The translations under genes and the position numbers were made by a program. Positions 1-7,535 of a stretch of DNA of 8,946 nt are shown here, one piece after another (positions within the stretch are counted from its first letter, which is position 1; each line of letters begins with the position of its first letter). Where the stretch lies: positions 4,699-13,644 of the forward strand of contig DHRX01000035.1 in the NCBI GenBank assembly GCA_002408345.1, in the 5' to 3' direction. The stretch is from Firmicutes bacterium UBA5301. Lineage in GTDB: Bacteria; Bacillota; UBA5301. Below the pieces are notes generated by a model that was not told where the DNA came from, searched no databases, and worked only from the letters and a program-made list of their open reading frames with translations.

Positions 1-429
1 CAGCATGGGGTTCCGGTTTACCAGATTGAAACTCAGGGTGCCTGTCATTTAGACGCCCGCATGCTGCAAAATGCGTTAGAACATTTTAATTTAGATGAGC
101 TCGACTTGCTAATTATTGAGAACGTTGGTAATTTAGTCTGTCCCGCTACCTTTGATTTAGGTGAAGATGCGAAAATTGTAGTTTTAAGCATTCCCGAAGG
201 GGATGACAAACCGGCGAAGTATCCCGGTATTTTCCGGCGGGCCAAAGTTTTATTGCTAAATAAAATAGATCTATTAGAGGTTAGTGGTTTTAACAAAGAA
301 AAAGCGCTTGCTGATTTGGCTGAGATTAATTCTGATATTCGAATCTTCGAGACCTCTGCAACCAAAAACCAGGGTTTAGACGAATGGTGTAATTGGCTCG
401 TGGAAAAAGTTCAAGAAAAGCAGGCCTAG
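1..429 (+). CDS. hypB: HypB, hydrogenase nickel incorporation GTPase (5' end missing)
   Basis: This is the C-terminal 142 residues of HypB, open at the window's left edge. HypB is a cytoplasmic SIMIBI-class GTPase that works with HypA to insert nickel into the large subunit of [NiFe] hydrogenases. The fragment carries the adjacent Cys-His pair of the G-domain metal site (ACHLDA, codons 43-48) and the partner cysteine in ENVGNLVCPA, which in E. coli HypB form the nickel/zinc site. It also has the SIPEGDDKPAKYP stretch, the G4 guanine-specificity motif NKIDLL and a G5-like ETSAT. The P-loop and any N-terminal metal-binding or His-rich segment would lie upstream and cannot be judged. The first ATG in view (61) is internal, because the conserved sequence continues in frame to base 1. 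The stop is followed after 17 nt by hypF. Identity is secure. Confidence 0.96.
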   Translation, partial: QHGVPVYQIETQGACHLDARMLQNALEHFNLDELDLLIIENVGNLVCPATFDLGEDAKIVVLSIPEGDDKPAKYPGIFRRAKVLLLNKIDLLEVSGFNKEKALADLAEINSDIRIFETSATKNQGLDEWCNWLVEKVQEKQA

Positions 430-433
430 TCTC

Positions 434-439
434 AGGAGG
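434..439 (+). promoter_or_regulatory. Ribosome binding site of hypF
   Basis: A perfect AGGAGG lies 7 nt before the ATG at 447. It fixes the hypF start there rather than at the in-frame TTG at 393, which would add 18 non-homologous residues encoded inside hypB. Confidence 0.85.
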
Positions 440-446
440 CAAAACC

Positions 447-2753
447 ATGAATAGAGCGGTTATCCGCTTAAATGGAGTGGTACAAGGGGTAGGGTTTCGT
501 CCTTTTGTTTACCGCTTAGCCCACGAGTACCACTTAACCGGCAAAGTCTATAATTCTGCAACCGGTGTTGTTATTGAAGTTGAAGGTGATCGGGAGGAGA
601 TTGCCGTATTTTATCAGGCAATACCCGAGCGGAAACCACCTCTAGCTACAATATTAGAACGAACAATAGAGTGGCTATCTCCTTTGGGGTATACTGATTT
701 TCAGATTGAGGTGAGCCACGGTGCAGAGCAAGCTACAGTTTTAGTCGCTCCTGATGTGGGGATTTGTGCTGACTGTACTAAGGAACTTTTTGATCCAACT
801 GATCGGCGATATGAGTATCCCTTCATTAACTGTACAAACTGTGGGCCGCGGTTTACTATTATTAACGAGCTACCTTACGATCGGCCATTTACGAGTATGG
901 ACGTTTTTCCCATGTGCCCTGAATGTCGTCAGGAATACGAAGATCCTGGTAATCGTCGGTTTCATGCCCAGCCTAATGCCTGTTCTGTTTGTGGACCTAC
1001 GGTATGGTATAATTATGGGCCGAACCCGCCGGAAAATCTAGGAACCGGAGCTGGGGCTCTAGCTACAGCTAGAACTAAGCTAAAAGACGGAGCAATCCTG
1101 GCGGTTAAAGGTTTAGGCGGCTTCCACCTGATTTGTGATGCCACTAAAGAGTCGGCGGTAGCACGGTTACGTCAGCGGAAACAGCGACCGGACAAACCTT
1201 TTGCAGTGATGTGTCGAGACTTAGATGTGGTTAGGAGATATTGCGTTATATCAAAAGAGGAAGAACGTATATTAACCGCTTGGCAAAAACCGATTGTCCT
1301 CTTGCAGAAAAAACCAGGAGCATCTAACCTAGCACCAGCAGTGGCGCCTGGTCTGGATCGACTTGGTGTTATGTTAGCTTATACCCCTCTGCATTTGTTG
1401 TTATTTGGCGATGGCTTAGAGTGTTTAGTAGCAACTAGCGCTAATTTTTCTGATTATCCGCTGGTTACTACTAACGAAGTAGCCTGGGAAATGTTAAGAC
1501 CAATTGTTGATGGATACCTTTTTCATAATCGAATTATTGTTAATCGTTGTGATGATTCGGTAGTACGGGTGGAGCAAGGAGAGTGTCTACCGATCCGACG
1601 GGCTCGTGGTTTCGCTCCCCAACCTTTAGTTTTACCGTTGGAAGCAGGACGAACCCTAGCTTTTGGTGGCGATGAAAAAAATACTTTCTGTTTAACCCGG
1701 GACCAAGATTATTTTGTAAGTCAACATATTGGAGAGTTGAACAATTTGGAGTCACTCCAGTATTTGGAGACAGCTATTGACCGTTTTCAACACTATTTTC
1801 AAGTTCAACCGGAACTAGTAGTTCACGACTTACATCCGGAATATCGCTCGACTAAAACAGCTAAAGCTTGGGCTAATAAAAGAGATTTACCCATTATAGC
1901 GGTGCAGCACCATCAAGCTCATTTAGCTTCTTGTTTAGTTGAGCATGGCTACAAGGGCCCGGTTTTAGGGGTTATTTGTGACGGGACCGGTTATGGTACT
2001 GATGGTCGTCTCTGGGGCTTTGAACTTTTTCGTGGTTCACTGCCTGATTTTCAGCGGATCGGGCATTTAGCTTACACTCCGTTACCAGGTGGAGAGGTAG
2101 CTATCCGGGAACCATGGCGTATGGCTTTTAGTCATTTATATACTTACTTAGGATCGGCAGAGGCCCAAGCGTACGCAGCTACATTAGGAGCGATGGGCCA
2201 GCGTAGTGCTTTAGTCCAAAAACAACTAGATTTAGGGATTAATGCTCCGCTCACCTCTAGTGCAGGTCGCTTTTTTGACGCCGTAGCTGCCTTCTTAGGG
2301 GTTCGACTCCAAGGGACCTATGAAGGACAGCCAGCTATTGAGTTAGAAATAGTAGCCAAAACCAGCCAATTGACCGGTCGGTGGAACGAGGCCCTGAATT
2401 TTAACGTTTATTTAGATGAAGGGAATTGGCAGGTAGATCCTAGGCTAATCTGGCAAGATTTGTGGAGCAGGAAAGAGGCGGGGGAGGATGCCGGAAACCT
2501 GGCAGCCCGGTTTCACCATACGATAGCAAAGATAATAATTCGCCTTTTAGAACTGGCTAATAGCCAGGGTGAACCGATCAATACTGTTGCTCTTAGTGGC
2601 GGTGTTTTCCAAAATAGTTATTTAACTCAATATTTAGCAGAACACCTGTCGGAATTAGGGTATCATCTGCTCTTTCCCCGGCAGCTTCCAGTTAATGATG
2701 GTGGTATTTCAGCTGGTCAGGCTATACTGGGATATATGTTAACAAGGGGGTAA
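447..2753 (+). CDS. hypF: HypF, carbamoyltransferase for hydrogenase cyanide ligand synthesis
   Basis: HypF uses carbamoyl phosphate and ATP to carbamoylate the C-terminal cysteine of HypE, the first step in making the CN ligands of the [NiFe] site. The 768-residue protein has the full family length and order. An acylphosphatase domain spans about 3-90, with VQGVGFRPFVYR (catalytic Arg18) and Asn36. Two zinc fingers follow, with Cys107/110/129/132 and Cys157/160/179/182. A YrdC-like domain spans about 205-385 (KGLGGFHLICDA, KQRPDKPFAVM, ATSANFS). The C-terminal Kae1-like carbamoyltransferase domain has VQHHQAHLAS (His488, His489, His492), CDGTGYGTDG, ALSGGVFQN and VNDGGISAGQA (Asp751). The start at 447 is chosen by its AGGAGG and because family homology begins at MNRAVIRLNG. 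The gene sits 17 nt after hypB and 6 nt before hypC, so it is almost certainly cotranscribed with both. No key residue appears lost. Confidence 0.97.
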   Translation: MNRAVIRLNGVVQGVGFRPFVYRLAHEYHLTGKVYNSATGVVIEVEGDREEIAVFYQAIPERKPPLATILERTIEWLSPLGYTDFQIEVSHGAEQATVLVAPDVGICADCTKELFDPTDRRYEYPFINCTNCGPRFTIINELPYDRPFTSMDVFPMCPECRQEYEDPGNRRFHAQPNACSVCGPTVWYNYGPNPPENLGTGAGALATARTKLKDGAILAVKGLGGFHLICDATKESAVARLRQRKQRPDKPFAVMCRDLDVVRRYCVISKEEERILTAWQKPIVLLQKKPGASNLAPAVAPGLDRLGVMLAYTPLHLLLFGDGLECLVATSANFSDYPLVTTNEVAWEMLRPIVDGYLFHNRIIVNRCDDSVVRVEQGECLPIRRARGFAPQPLVLPLEAGRTLAFGGDEKNTFCLTRDQDYFVSQHIGELNNLESLQYLETAIDRFQHYFQVQPELVVHDLHPEYRSTKTAKAWANKRDLPIIAVQHHQAHLASCLVEHGYKGPVLGVICDGTGYGTDGRLWGFELFRGSLPDFQRIGHLAYTPLPGGEVAIREPWRMAFSHLYTYLGSAEAQAYAATLGAMGQRSALVQKQLDLGINAPLTSSAGRFFDAVAAFLGVRLQGTYEGQPAIELEIVAKTSQLTGRWNEALNFNVYLDEGNWQVDPRLIWQDLWSRKEAGEDAGNLAARFHHTIAKIIIRLLELANSQGEPINTVALSGGVFQNSYLTQYLAEHLSELGYHLLFPRQLPVNDGGISAGQAILGYMLTRG

Positions 2754-2759
2754 GTAACA

Positions 2760-2999
2760 ATGTGTTTAGCTATTCCAGCAAAGGTTAAAGAGATTAACGG
2801 TTCTTTGGCTAAGGTAGAGGTTTATGGTAATATTCGTGAAGTCGGCACTCGTTTAGTTCCTGATGTAGCGGTTGGTGATTGGGTACTGATCCATGCTGGT
2901 TTTGCTTTGGAAAAAATTAATGAGGAGCGGGCCCAAGAAACTATGCGGATTTTAGAAGAGATGGCTGACTCTTTAAATGAAGAGGAGGCTGGAGCATGA
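2760..2999 (+). CDS. hypC: HypC/HupF family hydrogenase maturation chaperone
   Basis: HypC is a small cytoplasmic chaperone that binds HypD, carries the Fe(CN)2CO precursor and passes it to the hydrogenase large-subunit precursor. The 79-residue protein opens with the family signature MCLAIPAKV. Its Cys2 is the essential iron-binding and partner-binding residue once Met1 is removed. The conserved His45 lies in WVLIHAGFALEKI, followed by the usual NEERAQET helix. Length fits the family (about 75-95). A purine-rich AAGGGGG at 2744-2750 is a suitable ribosome binding site. The stop overlaps the hypD start as ATGA, indicating translational coupling with hypD, its physical partner. The acidic tail (EEEAGA) is unremarkable. 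HybG-type paralogues share this fold, but the cluster context supports HypC. Confidence 0.96.
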   Translation: MCLAIPAKVKEINGSLAKVEVYGNIREVGTRLVPDVAVGDWVLIHAGFALEKINEERAQETMRILEEMADSLNEEEAGA

Positions 3000-4120
3000 A
3001 TGTACAAGAGCGCTTTCGGGATCCTAAACTGGCCCGTTTGTTATTGGAGCGCATTGCTTCTGGAGTAGAGCGCCTTGGTCGTCAAATCAACTTAATGGAG
3101 GTCTGCGGGACTCATACAATGAGTATTTCCCGTGGCGGAATCCGGCAAATATTGCCCCCAGAGGTAAGGCTTACTTCCGGACCTGGCTGCCCGGTTTGTG
3201 TTACCGCACAGAGGGATATTGACTTAATAATCGAAGTAGTAAGCTATCCCGAGGTAATTTTAACCAGTTTTGGTGATATGATCCATGTCCCCGGTACCAG
3301 AACTAACCTGCAAGAAGCTAAGGCGGCAGGTTATGCAGTTCATGTGGTTTATTCACCCTTAGATGCTTTAAAATTAGCTAAGGAAAATCCAGATAAATTA
3401 GTTGTTTTCTATTCTGTCGGTTTTGAGACTACTGCGCCCATGGCTGCAGCGACTTTAGAAATGGCAGCGGCTCAAGGTGTGGAGAACTTTAAAATTTATT
3501 CGGTACATAAGATGGTTCCTCCCGCTTTAGAAGTGTTGGTACAAGCTGAAAATGTGCGTATTGATGGGTTTATCCTACCAGGTCATGTTAGCTCTGTACT
3601 CGGTGGCGAGGCCTATCGACCTGTTGCGGAAAAGTATGGGGTTCCAGCTGTTATTACCGGCTTTGAGCCTTTAGATATATTAATGGGTGTTGAACTATTA
3701 ATTGAGCAATTAGTCTCTGGTCGATCTCAGGTGGAAAATGCCTACAGTCGGGCGGTGAACTGGGAAGGGAATACTGTAGCCAAAGAACTTTTGGCTGAAT
3801 ATTTCCAGACTGTCGACTCAGAATGGCGTGGGATCGGTATAATTCCCAATAGTGGTTTAGAATTAGCGCCTCAATATGCTAGCTTTAATGCTAAAAATAC
3901 AGCGGTTGTGGCGAAAGCCGCCGAAAAGTTAAGTAACGTCCGATCGGAGATTAAGGGGTGCCGCTGTGGTGATGTTTTGACCGGGGTTATTTTGCCGCCA
4001 GAGTGTCCTTTGTTTGGTCGGGCTTGTATACCAAGGAAACCGGTAGGGCCTTGTATGGTTTCCAGTGAGGGCTCCTGTGCAGCCTACTACAAATATGAGC
4101 GGCATCATTTTGCTGTTTAA
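2996..4120 (+). CDS. hypD: HypD, Fe-S scaffold for Fe(CN)2CO assembly
   Basis: HypD holds a [4Fe-4S] cluster and, with HypC, is the scaffold on which the iron atom receives its two cyanides and CO. At 374 residues it has normal length. Visible motifs are MEVCGTHT (Cys37), the SGPGCPVC thiol pair (Cys65, Cys68), SFGDMIHVPG, VGFETTAP, LPGHVSS and GFEPLDIL. The cysteine-rich C-terminal segment contains GCRCGDVLTG (Cys322, Cys324), Cys337, Cys344, Cys353 and Cys361, and includes the cluster ligands. The ATG overlaps the hypC stop by 4 nt and is preceded by AGGAGG at 2983-2988, 7 nt upstream. That arrangement should give matched amounts of the two complex partners. All expected catalytic cysteines are present. 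Confidence 0.97.
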   Translation: MNVQERFRDPKLARLLLERIASGVERLGRQINLMEVCGTHTMSISRGGIRQILPPEVRLTSGPGCPVCVTAQRDIDLIIEVVSYPEVILTSFGDMIHVPGTRTNLQEAKAAGYAVHVVYSPLDALKLAKENPDKLVVFYSVGFETTAPMAAATLEMAAAQGVENFKIYSVHKMVPPALEVLVQAENVRIDGFILPGHVSSVLGGEAYRPVAEKYGVPAVITGFEPLDILMGVELLIEQLVSGRSQVENAYSRAVNWEGNTVAKELLAEYFQTVDSEWRGIGIIPNSGLELAPQYASFNAKNTAVVAKAAEKLSNVRSEIKGCRCGDVLTGVILPPECPLFGRACIPRKPVGPCMVSSEGSCAAYYKYERHHFAV

Positions 4121-4123
4121 TAT

Positions 4124-4130
4124 GGGGTGG
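4124..4130 (+). promoter_or_regulatory. Probable ribosome binding site of hypE
   Basis: GGGGTGG lies 5 nt before the GTG at 4136 and has an acceptable match to the Shine-Dalgarno consensus. An upstream in-frame GTG at 4127 falls inside this motif and has no purine-rich site of its own, so 4136 is the better start. Confidence 0.55.
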
Positions 4131-4135
4131 TCCAA

Positions 4136-5143
4136 GTGAATGAACGGATTTTACTAAGCCACGGAGCTGGCGGCGGGGCTAGTCAGAGGCTTATTGATGA
4201 TTTATTTATGTCTAAACTAGGAAATGACTTATTGCTACAGAAGAATGACGCGACGATTCTACCTGCATTGCCTGGTCGAATTGCGATGAGTACCGATTCT
4301 TTTGTAGTTCAACCCCTCTTTTTTCGGGGCGGAAATATTGGCAAGCTGGCTGTCTGTGGGACCGTTAATGATCTAGCTGTACAAGGGGCTATCCCTCGTT
4401 ACCTTAGTTTAGGGTTAATTATTGAAGAAGGTTTAGCTTATGTAGATTTGGAGCGAATTATCGATTCTATCGCGGAAACCTGCTCTCAAGCTGGAGTAAA
4501 AATTGTTACCGGTGATACTAAAGTAGTTAACAAAGGACAAGCTGATGGGGTTTATATCAATACTACCGGTTTAGGTTATATTCCTGAAGGTAGGGAAATT
4601 AGCGGTTCTCTAGCTCAGCCAGGAGATGTTGTTATAATTAACGGTAACATAGGGGAGCATGGTATGGCCGTTATGTCCCAACGTTCGGGCATCGATTGGG
4701 AGACAGATTTGCAGAGTGACTGTGCCCCTTTGAATGGGCTAATTGCAGAAGTGTTTAAAGTAACAACAGCTGTCCATGTAATGCGGGATCCCACTAGGGG
4801 CGGGGTGGCTACGACCTTAAATGAAATTGCTGAACAATCTGGTGTTGGGATTAAACTTAACGAAAATAGCTTACCGATCCCCGATACCGTACAGGGGGCC
4901 TGCGAGATGTTAGGTTTTGACCCCTTGTACGTAGCTAATGAAGGTAAAGTTCTGATAATTGTTCCAGCCCAGGTACAAGAAGCTGTATTGGCTACTTTAC
5001 GGCAGCATAGTCTAGGGGTTAACGCTGTTGTTATCGGTGAAGTAGTAGCAGAACATCCGGGGACAGTAACCCTAAAGACAAATTTAGGAGGAGAAAGAAT
5101 CCTTGATATGCTAGAGGGAGAATTATTACCACGGATTTGCTAA
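4136..5143 (+). CDS. hypE: HypE, thiocarbamate dehydratase for cyanide ligand synthesis
   Basis: HypE receives a carbamoyl group from HypF on its C-terminal cysteine and dehydrates it with ATP to a thiocyanate. It then donates CN to the iron held by HypC-HypD. The protein belongs to the PurM/AIR-synthase-like family. The N-terminal half has the LSHGAGGGASQRLI opening, AMSTDSFVV, GTVNDLAVQGA and IVTGDTKVV, which are ATP-binding and dimer-interface motifs. The C-terminal half has MRDPTRGGVATTLNEIA and GFDPLYVANEGK. The protein ends exactly in PRIC, the invariant tail whose last cysteine is the modified residue, so the enzyme should be active. With the GTG at 4136 it has 335 residues; the GTG at 4127 would add only three. 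It follows hypD after 15 nt and precedes the cyclase gene by 18 nt. Confidence 0.96.
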   Translation: MNERILLSHGAGGGASQRLIDDLFMSKLGNDLLLQKNDATILPALPGRIAMSTDSFVVQPLFFRGGNIGKLAVCGTVNDLAVQGAIPRYLSLGLIIEEGLAYVDLERIIDSIAETCSQAGVKIVTGDTKVVNKGQADGVYINTTGLGYIPEGREISGSLAQPGDVVIINGNIGEHGMAVMSQRSGIDWETDLQSDCAPLNGLIAEVFKVTTAVHVMRDPTRGGVATTLNEIAEQSGVGIKLNENSLPIPDTVQGACEMLGFDPLYVANEGKVLIIVPAQVQEAVLATLRQHSLGVNAVVIGEVVAEHPGTVTLKTNLGGERILDMLEGELLPRIC

Positions 5144-5161
5144 TCAATTAAGGGGGGTAAG

Positions 5162-6673
5162 ATGGGGGTGGAAAAGAGGCAGATATTGTTAGCTGATGAC
5201 AGCCTTACTATTCTCAAAGTTGTCAGCAATATACTAGAACAGCAGGGATATCAGGTAATTACTGCAACTGATGGTGTTGAAGCTGCCTCCAAAGCATTTG
5301 CAGAAAATCCAGACCTGATTTTACTTGATGTTATGATGCCGAAAATGAACGGTTATCAGGTTTGTCGATTGCTAAAAAATGTGCCGAAGACTGCAAATAT
5401 TCCTATTGTTATTCTTACCTCTAAAGATCAGCCCAGAGAGAAATTCTGGGGTTACCAGACCGGTGCTAATAAATATGTAACCAAAGGCTCTGATTTATCA
5501 CCATTATTAGCGGCGGTAGATGAATTGTTGTCCGAAAAAAGGGAGCCTTTTACCAGCGAGGCTGGTCAAGAGTTAGTTATTGCTGATGCCGAATTTGATA
5601 TTTTGGCACGCTCTAACGATTTACTAGATGCTAAATTATTTGAAGCTACGGTTCTCAACGAGATCGGCAAATTAGCAGCTAATTTGAGGACCTTTGCGGA
5701 GACGGCATCGGCGATTTTTGAGCTTTTAGGGAAGTTAGTTACCTTTGCGGCAGGGGTTATAGCTTTTTCCCATGGCGAGGAAGGACGAATGTTAGTAAAG
5801 GTTAACCCAGGGGTAAACAAGGAGTATCTAAGGGAATACAGACGTTACCTAGAGGCTGAGATTAAAGAAAACCACCCTGAAAGCATTCCACCTGCAGGTT
5901 ACACTTGGGAGATTCTTGATCGTGGAAAGACAGGGGTTATTCCAGAACAAAGTGGAGGAAATTTCGACCCTAAAAGAGTGCTGACGTTCTTCTTGTTTTC
6001 CAAAGGCAAGGTAGTCGGCCTTCTTTCGGTTACTGCTACTAGTAAGCATAAGTTTACGCGGGTTGATCGGGAAACATTGCAATTATTTGTAACTTACGGC
6101 ACAGTAGTTTTGGAAAATGCCTGGCTTTACGAAACTGTTCGTAAGCTTTCTATCATGGATGGTTTAACTAAAGTATTCAACCGGAGATATATTGAGGAAC
6201 GACTCCAGGAAGAAATTTGTTTGAGTGCACGCCGTAGGACTCCGTTAGCTTTATTAATATTGGATGTTGACCATTTTAAGAAAGTTAATGATAAGTATGG
6301 TCACCAAGCAGGAGATATTGTACTTAAATATTTAATGGAGACCAGCCAAAAAACGGTGCGTTCAACTGATTTATTAGGACGCTATGGCGGTGAAGAGTTT
6401 CTGGCTATTCTCCCCGATACAGCTAAGTCCGGTGCTTTAACTGTTGCCGAACGAGTGCGTACAGTTGTTCAAAGTACACCTATCCCCACTTGTGCCGGGC
6501 GTATATCTATTACCATTAGTTTGGGGTTAGCAACGGTGCCTGATCCTAATATTTGGTCTGGTGAAGATTTGATTAAAGCGGCTGATTTAGCTTTATACCG
6601 AGCCAAAAACAGCGGTCGTAACTGTGTATGTGTTTATGATGTGGATATAGACGGGAAAATAAATGAACATTAG
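5162..6673 (+). CDS. Response regulator with REC, GAF-like and GGDEF domains (diguanylate cyclase)
   Basis: This is a predicted cytoplasmic two-component output protein that would make cyclic di-GMP from two GTP. The 503-residue protein has a receiver domain at about 7-123, with acidic pair Asp12-Asp13, phosphoacceptor Asp56 in LLDVMMP, Thr86/Ser87 and Lys108. A GAF-like region follows at about 158-322, ending in VVLENAWLYETV. A GGDEF domain spans about 329-493, with DGLTKVFNRRY, DVDHFKKVNDKYGHQAGD and the catalytic GGEEF at 409-413. The RSTD at 400-403 sits at the spacing of the RxxD product-inhibition site seen in PleD. There are no membrane segments. AGGGGGG at 5151-5157 serves the ATG at 5162; a GTG two codons later is an alternative. 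It lies 18 nt after hypE and 15 nt before fabI. No sensor kinase gene is in view, and the signal bound by the GAF-like region is unknown. Confidence 0.93.
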   Translation: MGVEKRQILLADDSLTILKVVSNILEQQGYQVITATDGVEAASKAFAENPDLILLDVMMPKMNGYQVCRLLKNVPKTANIPIVILTSKDQPREKFWGYQTGANKYVTKGSDLSPLLAAVDELLSEKREPFTSEAGQELVIADAEFDILARSNDLLDAKLFEATVLNEIGKLAANLRTFAETASAIFELLGKLVTFAAGVIAFSHGEEGRMLVKVNPGVNKEYLREYRRYLEAEIKENHPESIPPAGYTWEILDRGKTGVIPEQSGGNFDPKRVLTFFLFSKGKVVGLLSVTATSKHKFTRVDRETLQLFVTYGTVVLENAWLYETVRKLSIMDGLTKVFNRRYIEERLQEEICLSARRRTPLALLILDVDHFKKVNDKYGHQAGDIVLKYLMETSQKTVRSTDLLGRYGGEEFLAILPDTAKSGALTVAERVRTVVQSTPIPTCAGRISITISLGLATVPDPNIWSGEDLIKAADLALYRAKNSGRNCVCVYDVDIDGKINEH

Positions 6674-6688
6674 GGGAGGGGTCTAGCA

Positions 6689-7465
6689 GTGAATAAGCTG
6701 TTGGTTGGAAAGAATATACTGGTTATGGGGGTTGCTAACCAAAGAAGTATTGCTTGGGGAATTGCTAAGTCCCTCCATAGAGCTGGTGCTAGGCTAATCT
6801 TTACTTATCAAGGTGAGCGTCTTAAAGAATCAGTCGGTAAACTCGCGGGTACATTAGACGGTCCAGAGAGTTTGTTGATCCCCTGCGATGTGACTAATGA
6901 TCAGGATATTGTTCAGGCTTTTACAACGATTAAAGAGCAAGTAGACTGTTTGCATGGGCTTGTTCATTGTATTGCCTTTGCAAAAAGTGAAGAATTGGAA
7001 GGTCGGTTTGTTGAGACATCCCGGGATGGTTATGCATTGGCTCAAGATATCAGCGCCTATTCGTTAGTTGCGGTAGCTAAAGAGGCGCGGCCCCTTATGA
7101 GTGCAGGGGGCGGTATAGTTACCTTAACTTACCTTGGCGGGCAACGGGTGGTTACTAACTATAATGTTATGGGGGTGGCTAAGGCAGCTTTAGAGGCTTC
7201 GGTTAAGTATTTAGCCGCCGATTTAGGGCCGGAAGGTATTCGAGTTAATGCTATTTCTGCAGGCCCTATTCGTACCTTAGCGGCTAAAGGAATTAGCGGG
7301 TTCAACCAAATTCTTAAAGAGATTGAGGAAAAAGCTCCTTTACGGCGAACGGTAGACCAGGATGAAGTAGGGGATGCGTCTCTCTTTTTACTGAGCGATT
7401 TAGCCCGTGGAATTACCGGGGAAATTATTTACGTTGATGCGGGTTACCATATATTAGGTTGCTAA
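6689..7465 (+). CDS. fabI: FabI, NADH-dependent enoyl-[acyl-carrier-protein] reductase
   Basis: FabI reduces trans-2-enoyl-ACP to acyl-ACP, the last step of each type II fatty acid elongation cycle, in the cytoplasm. The 258-residue protein is a short-chain dehydrogenase with the FabI variant of the nucleotide site (GVANQRSIAWGIA, residues 14-26) and Asp67 in CDVTND. The FabI catalytic residues are Tyr148, Tyr158 and Lys165, with Y-x6-K in YNVMGVAK; then come VNAISAGPIRTLAA and the closing VDAGYHILG. The CIAFA stretch has alanine where E. coli has Gly93, a site of triclosan-resistance changes in E. coli. As I recall, alanine is usual in Bacillus and Staphylococcus FabI, so resistance should not be inferred. 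Start is GTG with GGGGAGGG at 6673-6680, 8 nt upstream. It follows the cyclase gene by 15 nt, so it is probably cotranscribed. Confidence 0.95.
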   Translation: MNKLLVGKNILVMGVANQRSIAWGIAKSLHRAGARLIFTYQGERLKESVGKLAGTLDGPESLLIPCDVTNDQDIVQAFTTIKEQVDCLHGLVHCIAFAKSEELEGRFVETSRDGYALAQDISAYSLVAVAKEARPLMSAGGGIVTLTYLGGQRVVTNYNVMGVAKAALEASVKYLAADLGPEGIRVNAISAGPIRTLAAKGISGFNQILKEIEEKAPLRRTVDQDEVGDASLFLLSDLARGITGEIIYVDAGYHILGC

Positions 7466-7476
7466 CAAAGAAATAG

Positions 7477-7505
7477 TTGACTGTGAGCAGCAATAGGAAT
7501 ACAAG
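7477..7505 (+). promoter_or_regulatory. Candidate sigma-A type promoter
   Basis: TTGACT (five of six to the -35 consensus) is followed after 17 nt by TACAAG (four of six to the -10 consensus) in the 70-nt gap after fabI. The position would give a transcript starting shortly before the ribosome binding site of the 7536 gene. The match is moderate and could be chance. No hairpin with a T-run marks a terminator for the upstream operon in this gap. Confidence 0.35.
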
Positions 7506-7535
7506 AGGGCATTAGTCTAAAGAGGTGAGGCTTTC

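Noticed and set aside
61..63. ATG as the start of a short hypB-like gene
   Set aside because: Conserved HypB sequence, including the metal-site Cys-His pair, continues in frame upstream to base 1, so the gene is cut by the window and not truncated in the genome.
393..446. In-frame TTG extension of hypF into hypB, adding 18 residues
   Set aside because: The added residues do not resemble HypF, and a perfect AGGAGG sits 7 nt before the ATG at 447.
754..1041. 95-codon open frame inside hypF on the same strand
   Set aside because: It overlaps the conserved zinc-finger region of hypF in another frame and has no recognisable motif or supporting ribosome binding site.
1540..1755. Antisense open frame within hypF, and similar antisense frames in 45-365, 2822-3007, 3929-4135, 5566-5820, 5849-6082, 6854-7045 and 7559-7753
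   Set aside because: Each lies opposite a well-supported gene and has no family motif; they are explained by codon composition of the sense gene.
6974..6988. Triclosan-resistance change in FabI (alanine at the E. coli Gly93 position)
   Set aside because: From what I know of the family, alanine is the ordinary residue here in Gram-positive FabI proteins, so it does not indicate resistance.
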